Part shown: piece by piece, positions 1-13,347 of the stretch
Layout of the letters: every line of letters begins with the position of its first letter
How positions within the stretch are numbered: the first letter of the stretch is position 1
Assembly (NCBI GenBank): GCA_914767715.1
Contig: OU612066.1
Span: 14,141,001-14,205,000 of the forward strand
DNA from: Membranipora membranacea
Taxonomy: Eukaryota > Bryozoa > Gymnolaemata > Cheilostomatida > Membraniporidae
DNA length: 64,000 nucleotides
Direction of reading: 5' to 3'
Translations under genes and position numbers: made by a program
The notes under the pieces: model-generated
Seen by the model: only the letters and a program-made list of their open reading frames with translations
Database searches by the model: none
Told to the model about the DNA's origin: nothing

Positions 1-3000
1 CAGATCAAAATATAGATTTGCTTCTACCTAACCTCATAAGGAGGAGCAACTCCTGCTCATCTCGAATCTGCAGACCGTTTGGCTCTGCAGCTTTTCGTTC
101 TCCGTCAGCGTCCGTTTTAATTAGGGCCACTTTTGCTATAAAAAAACATGCCAAACGGCAGCATCGAAAAATTAACTCTCTGTTGGATTCTTATCAAACT
201 CCGACCAGTTCAAGCTCTTATTGCCCTCATTCATTACGCCGAATATTGGAATCCTTGGATTAACAGGGGGGTCACAATGCTGACTTGAAAATCCAAAAAT
301 TATACCAAGGGAGGGTATCATGCTTTTTTTTCGGCCAGATCAAGAAATAGATTTGCTTCTAACTAACCTCATAAGGAGGAGGAACTCCTGCTCATCTCGT
401 ATCTGCAGACCGTTTGGCTCTGCGACTTTTCGTTTTCCGTCAGCGTCCGTTTTAATTAGGGCCACTTTTGCTATAAAAAGACATGCCGAAGGCAGCATCG
501 AAAATTTAAATCCCTGTTAGATTCTTATCAAACTCCGACCAGTTCAAGCTCTTATTGCCCTCATTCAACAGGCCGAATATTGGAATCCTCGGATTAACAG
601 GGGGGTCACAATGCTGACTTGAAAATCCAAAAATTATACCAAGGGAGGGTATCATGCTTTTTTTTCGGCCAGATCAAAAAATAGATTTGCTTCTAACTAA
701 CCTCATAAAGAGGAGCAACTCCTGCTCATCTCGAATCTGCAGACCGTTTGGCTCTGCGGCTTTTCGTCCTCCGTCAGCGTCCGTTTTAATTAGGGCCACT
801 TTTGCTATAAAAAAACATGCCAAACGGCAGCATCGAAAAATTAAATCTCTGTTGGATTCTTATCAAACTCCGACCAGTTCAAGCTCTTATTGCCCTCATT
901 CAACACGCCGAATATTGGAATCCTCGGATTAACAGGGGGTCACAGCGCTGACTTGAAAATCCAAAACTTATACCAAGGGAGGGTATCATGCTTTTTTTTC
1001 GGCCAGATCAAAAAATAGATTTGCTTCTAACTAACCTCATTAGGAGGAGCAACTCCTGCTCATCTCGAATCTGCAGACCGTTTGGCTCTGCGGCTTTTCG
1101 TTCTCCGTCAGCGTCCGTTTTAATTAGGGCCACTTTTGCTATAAAAAAACATGCCAAACGGCAGCATCGAAAAATTAAATCTCTGTTGGATTCTTTTCAA
1201 ACTCCGACCAGTTCAAGCTCTTATTGCCCTCATTCAACACGCCGAATATTGGAATCCTCGGATTAACAGGGGGGTCACAACGCTGACTTGAAAATCCAAA
1301 AATTATACCAAGGGAGGGTATCATGCTTTTTTTTCGGCCAGATCAAAAAATAGATTTGCTTCTAACTAACCTCATAAGGAGGAGCAACTCCTGCTCATCT
1401 CGAATCTGCAGACCGTTTGGCTCTGCGGCTTTTCGTTCTCCGTCAGCGTCCGTTTTCATTAGGGCGACTTTTGCTATAAAAAAACATGCCAAAGGCAGCA
1501 TCGAAAATTTAAATCTCTGTTAGATTCTTATCAAACTCCGACCAGTTCAAGCTCTTATTGCCCTCATTCAACACGCCGAATATTGGAATCCTCGGATTAA
1601 CAGGGGGGTCACAATGCTGACTTGAAAATCCAAAAATTATACCAAGGGAGGGTATCATGTTTTTTTTTCGGCCAGATCAAGAAATAGATTTGCTTCTAAC
1701 TGACCTCATAAGGAGGAGCAACTCCTGCTCATCTCGTATCTGCAGACCGTTTGGCTCTGCGGCTTTTCGTTCTCCGTCAGCGTTCGTTTTAATTAGGGCC
1801 ACTTTTGCTATAGAAAAACATGCCAAACGGCAGCATCGAAAAATTAAATCTCTGTTGGATTCTTATCAAACTCCGACCAGTTCAAGCTCTTATTGCCCTC
1901 ATTCAACACGCCGAATATTGGAATCCTCGGATTAACAGGGGGGTCACAACGCTGACTTGAAAATCCAAAAATTATACCAAGGGAGGGTATCATGCTTTTT
2001 TTTCGGCCAGATCAAAAAATAGATTTGCTTCTAACTAACCTCATAAGGAGGAGCAACTCCTGCTCATCTCGAATCTGCAGACCGTTTGGCTCTGCGGCTT
2101 TTCGTTCTCCGTCAGCGTCCGTTTTATTTAGGGCGACTTTTGCTATAAAAAAACATGCCAAAGGCAGCATCGAAAATTTAAATCTCTGTTGGATTCTTAT
2201 CAAACTCCGACCAGCTCAAGCTCTTATTGCCCTCATTCAACACGCCGAATATTGGAATCCTCGGACTAACAGGGGGTCACAGCGCTGACTTGAAAATCCA
2301 AAACTTATACCAAGGGAGGGTATCATGCTTTTTTTTTTCGGCCAGATCAAAAAATAGATTTGCTTCTAACTAACCTCATAAGGAGGAGCAACTCCTGCTC
2401 ATCTCGAATCTGCAGACCGTTTGGCTCTGCGGCGTTTCGTTCTCCGTCAGCGTCCGTTTTAATTAGAGCCACTTTTGCTATAAAAAAACATGCCAAACGG
2501 CAGCATCGAAAAATTAAATCTCTGTTGGATTGTTATCAAACTCCGACCAGTTCAAGCTCTTATTGCCCTCATTCAACACGCCGAATATTGGAATCCTCGG
2601 ATCAACAGGGGGGTCACAACGCTGACTTGAAAATCCAAAAATTATACCAAGGGAGGGTACCATGCTTTTTCTTCGGCCAGATCAAAAAATAGATTTGCTT
2701 CTAACTAACCTCATAAGGAGGAGCAACTCCTGCTCATCTCGAATCTGCAGACCGTTTGGCTCTGCGGCTTTTCGTTCTCCTTCAGCGTCCGTTTTAATTA
2801 GGGCCACTTTTGCTATAAAAAACATGCCAAAGGCAGCATCGAAAATTTAAATCTCTGTTGGATTCTTATCAAACTCCGACCAGTTCAAACTCTTATTGCC
2901 CTCATTCATTACGCCGAATATTGGAATCCTTGGATTAACAGGGGGGTCACAATGCTGACTTGAAAATCCAAAAATTATACCAAGGGAGGGTATCATGCTT

Positions 3001-4662
3001 TTTTTTCGGCCAGATCAAGAAATAGATTTGCTTCTAACTAACCTCATAAGGAGGAGCAACTCCTGCTCATCTCGTATCTGCAGACCGTTTGGCTCTCAGC
3101 TTTTCGTTCTCCGTCAGCGTCCGTTTTAATTAGGGCCACTTTTGCTATAAAAAAACATGCCAAAGGCAGCATCGAAAATTTAAATCTCTGTTAGATTCTT
3201 ATCAAACTCCGACCAGTTCAAGCTCTTATTGCCCTCATTCAACACTCCGAATATTGGAATCCTCGGATTAACAGGGGGGTCACAATGCTGACTTGAAAAT
3301 CCAAAATTTATACCAAGGGAGGGTATCATGTTTTTTTTTCGGCCAGATCAAGAAATAGATTTGCTTCTAACTAACCTCATAAGGAGGAGCAACTCCTGGT
3401 CATCTCGTATCTGCAGACCGTTTGGCTCTGCGGCTTTTCGTTCTCCGTCAGCGTCCGTTTTAATTAGGGCCACTTTTGCTATAAAAAAACATGCCAAAGG
3501 CAGCATCGAAAATTTAAATCTCTGTTAGATTCTTATCAAACTCCGACCAGTTCAAGCTCTTATTGCCCTCATTCAACACGCCGAATATTGGAATCCTCGG
3601 ATTAACAGGGGGTCACAGCACTGACTTGAAAATCCAAAACTTATACCAAGGGAGGGTGTCATGCTTTTTTTTCGGCCAGATCAAAAAATAGATTTGCTTC
3701 TAACTAACCTCATAAGGAGGAGCAACTCCTGCTCATCTCGAATCTGCAGACCGTTTGGCTCTGCGGCTTTTCGTTCTCCGTCAGCGTCCGTTTTAATTAG
3801 GGCCACTTTTGCTATAAAAAAACATGCCAAACGGCAGCATCGAAAAATTAAATCTCTGTTGGATTCTTATCAAACTCCGACAAGTTCAAGCTCTTATTGC
3901 CCTCATTCAACACGCCGAATATTGGAATCCTTGGATTAACAGGGGGTCACAGCGCTGACTTGAAAATCCAAAACTTATACCAAGGGAGGGTATCATGCTT
4001 TTTTTTCGGCCAGATAAAAAAATAGATTTGCTTCTAACTAACCTCATAAGGAGGAGCAACTCCTGCTCATCTCGAATCTGCAGACCGTTTGGCTCTGCGG
4101 CTTTTCGTTCTCCGTCAGCGTCCGTTTTAATTAGGGCCACTTTTGCTATAAAAAAACATGCCAAACGGCAGCATCGAAAAATTAAATCTCTGTTGGATTG
4201 TTATCAAACTCCGACCAGTTCAAGCTCTTATTGCTCTCATTCAACACGCCGAATATTGGAATCCTCGGATTAACAGGGGGGTCACAATGCTGACTTGAAA
4301 ATCCAAAAATTATACCAAGGGAGGGTATCATGCTTTTTTTTCGGCCAGATCAAAAAATAGATTTGCTTCTAACTAACCTCATAAGGAGGAGCAACTCCTG
4401 CTCATCTCGAATCTGCAGACCGTTTGGCTCTGCGGCTTTTCGTTCTCCGTCAGCGTCCGTTTTCATTAGGGCGACTTTTGCTATAAAAAAACATGCCAAA
4501 GGCAGCATCGAAAATTTAAATCTCTGTTGGATTCTTATCAAACTCCGACCAGCTCAAGCTCTTATTGCCCTCATTCAACACGCCGAATATTGGAATCCTC
4601 GGATCAACAGGGGGTCACAGCGCTGACTTGAAAATCCAAAACTTATACCAAGGGAGGGTATC

Positions 4663-7600
4663 ATGCTTTTTTTTCGGCCAGATCAAAAAATAGATTTGCT
4701 TCTAACTAACCTCATAAGGAGGAGCAACTCCTGCTCATCTCGAATCTGCAGACCGTTTGGCTCTGCGGCTTTTCGTTCTCCGTCAGCGTCCGTTTTAATT
4801 AGGGCCACTTTTGTTATAAAAAAACATGCCAAACGGCAGCATCGAAAAATTAAATCTCTGTTGGAGTGTTATCAAACTCCGACCAGTTCAAGCTCTTATT
4901 GCCCTCAGTCAACATGCCGAATATTGGAATCCTCGGATTAACAGGGGGGTCACAACGCTGACTTGAAAATCCAAAAATTATACCAAGGGAGGGTATCATG
5001 CTTTTTCTTCGGCCAGATCAAAAAATAGATTTGCTTCTAACTAACCTCATAAGGAGGAGCAACTCCTGCTCATCTGGAATCTGCAGACCGTTTCGCTCTG
5101 CGGCTTTTCGTTCTCCGTCAGCGTCCGTTTTAATTAGGGCCACTTTTGCTATAAAAAAACATGCCAAAGGCAGCATCGAAAATTTAAATCTCTGTTGGAT
5201 TCTTATCAAACTCCGACCAGTTCAAGCTCTTATTGCCCTCATTCATTACGCCGAATATTGGAATCCTTGGATTAACAGGGGGGTCACAATGCTGACTTGA
5301 AAATCCAAAAATTATACCAAGGGAGGGAATCATGCTTTTTTTTCGGCCAGATCAAGAAATAGATTATCTTCTAACTAACCTCATAAGGAGGAGCAACTCC
5401 TGCTCATCTCGTATCTGCAGACCGTTTGGCTCTGCGACTTTTCGTTTTCCGTCAGCGTCCGTTTTAATTAGGGCGACTTTTGCTATAAAAAGACATGCCG
5501 AAGGCAGCATCGAAAATTTAAATCTCTGTTAGATTCTTATCAAACTCCGACCAGTTCAAGCTCTTATTGCCCTCCTTCAACACGCCGAATATTGGAATCC
5601 TCGGATTAACAGGGGGGTCACAATGCTGACTTGAAAATCCAAAAATTATACCAAGGGAGGGTATCATGTTTTTTTTTCGGCCAGATCAAGAAATAGATTT
5701 GCTTCTAACTAACCTCATAAGGAGGAGCAACTCCTGCTCATCTCGTATCTGCAGACCGTTTGGCTCTGCGGCTTTTCGGTCTCCGTCAGCGTCCGTTTTA
5801 ATTAGGGCCACTTTTGCTATAGAAAAACATGCCAAACGGCAGCATCGAAAAATTAAATCTCTGTTGGATTCTTATCAAACTCCGACCAGTTCAAGCTCTT
5901 ATTGCCCTCATTCAACACGCCGAATATTGGAACCCTCGGATTAACAGGGGGGTCACAACGCTGACTTGAAAATCCAAAAATTATACCAAGGGAGGGTATC
6001 ATGCTTTTTTTTCGGCCAGATCAAAAAATAGATTTGCTTCTAACTAACCTCATAAGGAGGAGCAACTCCTGCTCATCTCGAATCTGCAGACCGTTTGGCT
6101 CTGCGGCTTTTCGTTCTCCGTCAGCGTCCGTTTTAATTAGTGCGACTTTTGCTATAAAAAAAACATGCCAAAGGCAGCATCGAAAATTTAAATCTCTGTT
6201 GGATTCTTATCAAACTCCGACCAGCTCAAGCTCTTATTGCCCTCATTCAACACGCCGAATATTGGAATCCTCGGATTAACAGGGGGTCACAGCGCTGACT
6301 TGAAAATCCAAAACTTATACCAAGGGAGGGTATCATGCTTTTTTTTCGGCCAGATCAAAAAATAGATTTGCTTTTAACTAACCTCATAAGGAGGAGCAAC
6401 TCCTGCTCATCTCGAATCTGCAGACCGTTTGGCTCTGCGGCTTTTCGTTCTCCGTCAGCTTCCGTTTTAATTAGGGCCACTTTTGCTATAAAAAAACATG
6501 CCAAACGGCAGCATCGAAAAATTAAATCTCTGTTGGATTGTTATCAAACTCCGACCAGTTCAAGCTCTTATTGCCCTCATTCAACACGCCGAATATTGGA
6601 ATCCTCGGATTAACAGGGGGGTCACAACGCTGACTTGAAAATCCAAAAATTATACCAAGGGAGGGTATCATGCTTTTTCTTCGGCCAGATCAAAAAATAG
6701 ATTTGCTTCTAACTAACCTCATAAGGAGGAGCAACTCCTGCTCATCTCGAATCTGCAGACCGTTTGGCTCTGCGGCTTTTCGTTCTCCGTCAGCGTCAAT
6801 TTTAATTAGGGCCACTTTTGCTATAAAAAAACATGCCAAAGGCAGCATCGAAAATTTAAATCTCTGTTGGATTCTTATCAAACTCCGACCAGTTCAAACT
6901 CTTATTGCCCTCATTCATTACGCCGAATATTGGAATCCTTGGATAAACAGGGGGGTCACAATGCTGACTTGAAAATCCAAAAATTATACCAAGGGAGGGT
7001 ATCATGCTTTTTTTTCGGCCAGATTAAGAAATAGATTTGCTTCTAACTCACCTCATAAGGAGGAGCAACTCCTGCTCATCTCGTATCTGCAGACCGTTTG
7101 GCTCTCAGCTTTTCGTTCTCCGTCAGCGTCCGTTTTCATTAGGGCGACTTTTGCTATAAAAAAACATGCCAAAGGCAGCATCGAAAATTTAAATCTCTGT
7201 TGGATTCTTATCAAACTCCGACCAGCTCAAGCTCTTATTGCCCTCATTCAACACGCCGAATATTGGAATCCTCGGATCAACAGGGGGTCACAGCGCTGAC
7301 TTGAAAATCCAAAACTTATACCAAGGGAGGGTATCATGCTTTTTTTTCGGCCAGATCAAAAAATAGATTTGCTTCTAACTAACCTCATAAGGAGGAGCAA
7401 CTCCTGCTCATCTCGAATCTGCAGACCGTTTGGCTCTGCGGCTTTTCGTTCTCCGTCAGCGTCCGTTTTAATTAGGGCCACTTTTGTTATAAAAAAACAT
7501 GCCAAACGGCAGCATCGAAAAATTAAATCTCTGTTGGAGTGTTATCAAACTCCGACCAGTTCAAGCTCTTATTGCCCTCAGTCAACATGCCGAATATTGG

Positions 7601-10007
7601 AATCCTCGGATTAACAGGGGGGTCACAACGCTGACTTGAAAATCCAAAAATTATACCAAGGGAGGGTATCATGCTTTTTCTTCGGCCAGATCAAAAAATA
7701 GATTTGCTTCTAACTAACCTCATAAGGAGGAGCAACTCCTGCTCATCTGGAATCTGCAGACCGTTTCGCTCTGCGGCTTTTCGTTCTCCGTCAGCGTCCG
7801 TTTTAATTAGGGCCACTTTTGCTATAAAAAAACATGCCAAAGGCAGCATCGAAAATTTAAATCTCTGTTGGATTCTTATCAAACTCCGACCAGTTCAAGC
7901 TCTTATTGCCCTCATTCATTACGCCGAATATTGGAATCCTTGGATTAACAGGGGGGTCACAATGCTGACTTGAAAATCCAAAAATTATACCAAGGGAGGG
8001 AATCATGCTTTTTTTTCGGCCAGATCAAGAAATAGATTATCTTCTAACTAACCTCATAAGGAGGAGCAACTCCTGCTCATCTCGTATCTGCAGACCGTTT
8101 GGCTCTGCGACTTTTCGTTTTCCGTCAGCGTCCGTTTTAATTAGGGCGACTTTTGCTATAAAAAGACATGCCGAAGGCAGCATCGAAAATTTAAATCTCT
8201 GTTAGATTCTTATCAAACTCCGACCAGTTCAAGCTCTTATTGCCCTCATTCAACACGCCGAATATTGGAATCCTCGGATTAACAGGGGGGTCACAATGCT
8301 GACTTGAAAATCCAAAAATTATACCAAGGGAGGGTATCATGTTTTTTTTTCGGCCAGATCAAGAAATAGATTTGCTTCTAACTAACCTCATAAGGAGGAG
8401 CAACTCCTGCTCATCTCGTATCTGCAGACCGTTTGGCTCTGCGGCTTTTCGTTCTCCGTCAGCGTCCGTTTTAATTAGGGCCACTTTTGCTATAGAAAAA
8501 CATGCCAAACGGCAGCATCGAAAAATTAAATCTCTGTTGGATTCTTATCAAACTCCGACCAGTTCAAGCTCTTATTGCCCTCATTCAACACGCCGAATAT
8601 TGGAACCCTCGGATTAACAGGGGGGTCACAACGCTGACTTGAAAATCCAAAAATTATACCAAGGGAGGGTATCATGCTTTTTTTTCGGCCAGATCAAAAA
8701 ATAGATTTGCTTCTAACTAACCTCATAAGGAGGAGCAACTCCTGCTCATCTCGAATCTGCAGACCGTTTGGCTCTGCGGCTTTTCGTTCTCCGTCAGCGT
8801 CCGTTTTAATTAGGGCGACTTTTGCTATAAAAAAACATGCCAAAGGCAGCATCGAAAATTTAAATCTCTGTTGGATTCTTATCAAACTCCGACCAGCTCA
8901 AGCTCTTATTGCCCTCATTCAACACGCCGAATATTGGAATCCTCGGATTAACAGGGGGTCACAGCGCTGACTTGAAAATCCAAAACTTATACCAAGGGAG
9001 GGTATCATGCTTTTTTTTCGGCCAGATCAAAAAATAGATTTGCTTCTAACTAACCTCATAAGGAGGAGCAACTCCTGCTCATCTCGAATCTGCAGACCGT
9101 TTGGCTCTGCGGCTTTTCGTTCTCCGTCAGCTTCCGTTTTAATTAGGGCCACTTTTGCTATAAAAAAACATGCCAAACGGCAGCATCGAAAAATTAAATC
9201 TCTGTTGGATTGTTATCAAACTCCGACCAGTTCAAGCTCTTATTGCCCTCATTCAACACGCCGAATATTGGAATCCTCGGATTAACAGGGGGGTCACAAC
9301 GCTGACTTGAAAATCCAAAAATTATACCAAGGGAGGGTATCATGCTTTTTCTTCGGCCAGATCAAAAAATAGATTTGCTTCTAACTAACCTCATAAGGAG
9401 GAGCAACTCCTGCTCATCTCGAATCTGCAGACCGTTTGGCTCTGCGGCTTTTCGTTCTCCGTCAGCGTCAATTTTAATTAGGGCCACTTTTGCTATAAAA
9501 AAACATGCCAAAGGCAGCATCGAAAATTTAAATCTCTGTTGGATTCTTATCAAACTCCGACCAGTTCAAACTCTTATTGCCCTCATTCATTACGCCGAAT
9601 ATTGGAATCCTTGGATAAACAGGGGGGTCACAATGCTGACTTGAAAATCCAAAAATTATACCAAGGGAGGGTATCATGCTTTTTTTTCGGCCAGATTAAG
9701 AAATAGATTTGCTTCTAACTCACCTCATAAGGAGGAGCAACTCCTGCTCATCTCGTATCTGCAGACCGTTTGGCTCTCAGCTTTTCGTTCTCCGTCAGGG
9801 TCCGTTTTAATTAGGGCCACTTTTGCTATAAAAAAACATGCCAAAGGCAGCATCGAAAATTTGAATCTCTGTTAGATTCTTATCAAACTCCGACCAGTTC
9901 AAGCTCTTATTGCCCTCATTCAACACGCCAAATATTGGAATCCTTGGATTAACAGGGGGTCACAGCGCTGACTTGAAAATCCAAAACTTATACCAAGGGA
10001 GGGTATC
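4663..10007. repeat. Eight-unit higher-order duplication (2,673 bp, two tandem copies)
   Basis: Copy 1 starts at 4,663 and copy 2 at 7,336. Diagnostic variants recur in the same order 2,673 bp apart: TTTTGTTATAAA and GGAGTGTTATC in the first unit, CATCTGGAATC and GTTTCGCTCTG in the second, AGATTATCTTC in the third, TATAGAAAAAC in the fourth. The copies differ at few sites, for example one extra A in the fifth unit of copy 1 (near 6,160). Similarity weakens near the ends (about 7,135 and 9,800), where flanking units differ. Confidence 0.85.
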
Positions 10008-13000
10008 ATGCTTTTTTTTCGGCCAGATAAAAAAATAGATTTGCTTCTAACTAACCTCATAAGGAGGAGCAACTCCTGCTCATCTCGAATCTGCAGACCG
10101 TTTGGCTCTGCGGCTTTTCGTTCTCCGTCAGCGTCCGTTTTAATTAGGGCCACTTTTGCTATAAAAAAACATGCCAAACGGCAGCATCGAAAAATTAAAT
10201 CTCTGTTGGATTGTTATCAAACTCCGACCAGTTCAAGCTCTTATTGCTCTCATTCAACACGCCGAATATTGGAATCCTCGGATTAACAGGGGGTCACAGC
10301 GCTGACTTGAAAATCCAAAACTTATACCAAGGGAGGGTATCATGCTTTTTTTTCGGCCAGATCAAAAAATAGATTTGCTTCTAACTAACCTCATAAGGAG
10401 GAGCAACTCCTGCTCATCTCGTATCTGCAGACCGTTTGGCTCTGCGGCTTTTCGTTCTCCGTCAGCGTCCGTTTTAATTAGGGCCACTTTTGCTATAAAA
10501 AAACATGCCAAAGGCAGCATCGAAAATTTAAATCTCTGTTAGATTCTTATCAAACTCCGACCAGTTCAAGCTCTTATTGCCCTCATTCAACACGCCGAAT
10601 ATTGGAATCCTCGGATTAACAGGGGGTCACAGCGCTGACTTGAAAATCCAAAACTTATACCAAGGGAGGGTATCATGTTTTTTTTTCGGCCAGATAAAAA
10701 AATAGATTTGCTTCTAACTAACCTCATAAGGAGGAGCAACTCCTGCTCATCTCGAATCTGCAGACCGTTTGGCTCTGCGGCTTTTCGTTCTCCGTCAGCG
10801 TCCGTTTTAATTAGGGCCACTTTTGCTATAAAAAAACATGCCAAACGGCAGCATCGAAAAATTAAATCTCTGTTGGATTGTTATCAAACTCCGACCAGTT
10901 CAAGCTCTTATTGCTCTCATTCAACACGCCGAATATTGGAATCCTCGGATTAACAGGGGGGTCACAATGCTGACTTGAAAATCCAAAAATTATACCAAGG
11001 GAGGGTATCATGCTTTTTTTTCGGCCAGATCAAGAAATAGATTTGCTTCGAACTAACCTCGTAAGGAGGAGCAACTCCTGCTGATCTCGTATCCGCAGAC
11101 CGTTTGGCTCTGCGGCTTTTCGTTCTCCGTCAGCGTCCGTTTTAATTAGGGCGACTTTTGCTATAAAAAAATATGCCAAAGGCAGCATCGAAAATTTAAA
11201 TCTCTGTTAGATTCTTATCAAACTCCGACCAGTTCAAGCTCTTATTGCCCTCATTCAACAGGCCGAATATTGGAATTCTCGGATTAACAGGGGGGTCACA
11301 ATGCTGACTTGAAAATCCAAAAATTATACCAAGGGAGGGTATCATGCTTTTTTTTCGGCCAGATCAAGAAATAGATTTGCTTCTAACTAACCTCATAAGG
11401 AGGAGCAACTCCTGCTCATCTCGTATCTGCAGACCGTTTGGCTCTGCGGCTTTTCGTTCTCCGTCAGCGGCCGTTTTAATTAGGGCCACTTTTGCTATAA
11501 AAAAACATGCCAAAGGCAGCATCGAAAATTTAAATCTCTGTTAGATTCTTATCAAACTCCGACCAGTTCAAGCTCTTATTGCCCTCATTCAACACGCCGA
11601 ATATTGGAATCCTCGGATTAACAGGGGGTCACAGCGCTGACTTGAAAATCCAAAACTTATACCAAGGGAGGGTATCATGCTTTTTTTTCGGCCAGATCAA
11701 AAAATAGATTTGCTTCTAACTAACCTCATAAGGAGGAGCAACTCCTGCTCATCTCGAATCTGCAGACCGTTTGGCTCTGCGGCTTTTCGTTCTCCGTCAG
11801 CGTCCGTTTTAATTAGGGCCACTTTTGCTATAAAAACCATGCCAAACGGCAGCATCGAAAAATTAAATCTCTGTTGGATTCTTCTCAAACTCCGACCAGT
11901 TCAAGCTTTTATTGCCCTCATTCAACACGCCGAATATTGGAATCCTCGGATTAACAGGGGGGTCACAGCGCTGACTTGAAAATCCAAAACTTATACCAAG
12001 GGAGGGTATCATGCTTTTTTTTTCGGCCAGATCAAAAAATAGATTTGCTTCTACCTAACCTGATAAGGAGGAGCAACTCCTGCTCATCTCGAATCTGCAG
12101 ACCGTTTGGCTCTGCGGCTTTTCGTTCTCCGTCAGCGTCTGTTTTAATTAGGGCCACTTTTGCTATAAAAAAACATGCCAAACGGCAGCATCGAAACATT
12201 AAATCTCTGTTGGATTCTTATCAAACTCCGACCAGTTCAAGCTCTTATTGCCCTCATTCAACACGCCGAATATTGGAATCCTCGGATTAACAGGGGAGTC
12301 ACAACGCTGACTTGAAAATCCAAAAATTATACCAAGGGAGGGTATCATGCTTTTTTTTCGGCCAGATCAAAAAATAGATTTGCTTCTAACTAACCTCATA
12401 AGGAGGAGCAACTCCTGTTCATCTCGAATCTGCAGACCGTTTGGCTCTGCGGCTATTCGTTCTCCGTCAGCGTCCGTTTTAATTAGGGCCACTTTTGCTA
12501 TAAAAAAACATGCCAAACGGCAGCATCGAAAAATTAAATCTCTGTTGGATTCTTATCAAACTCCGACCAGTTCAAGCTCTTATTGCCCTCATTCAACACG
12601 CCGAATATTGGAATCCTCAGATAAACAGGGGGCCACAGTGCTGACTTGAAAATCGAAAAATTATACCAAGGGAGGGTATCATGCTTTTTTTTCGGCCAGA
12701 TCAAAAAATAGATTTGCTTCTAACTAACCTCATAAGGAGGAGCAACTCCTGCTCATCTCGAATCTGCAGACCGTTTGGCTCTGCGGCTTTTCGTTCTCCG
12801 TCAGCGTCCGTTTTAATTAGGGCCACTTTTGCTATAAAAAAACATGCCAAACGGCAGCATCGAAAAATTAAATCTCTGTTGGATTCTTATCAAACTCTGA
12901 CCAGTTCAAGCTCTTATTGCCCTCATTCAACACGCCGAATATTGGAATCCTCGGATTAACAGGGGGCCACAGCGCTGACTTGAAAATCCAAAACTTATAC

Positions 13001-13347
13001 CAAGGGAGGGTATCATGCTTTTTTTTCGGCCAGATCAAAAAATAGATTTGCTTCTAACTAACCTCATAAGGAGGAGCAACTCCTGCTCATCTCGAATCTG
13101 CAGACCGTTTGGCTCTGCGGCTTTTCGTTCTCCGTCAGCGTCCGTTTTAATTAGGGCATTTTTGCTATAAAAAAACATGCCAAACGGCAGCATCGAAAAA
13201 TTAAATCTCTGTTGGATTCTCATCAAACTCCGACCAGTTCAAGCTCTTATTGCCCTCATTCAACACGCCGAATATTGGAATCCTCGGATTAACAGGGGGT
13301 CACAACGCTGACTTGAAAATCCAAAAATTATACCAAGGGAGGGTATC

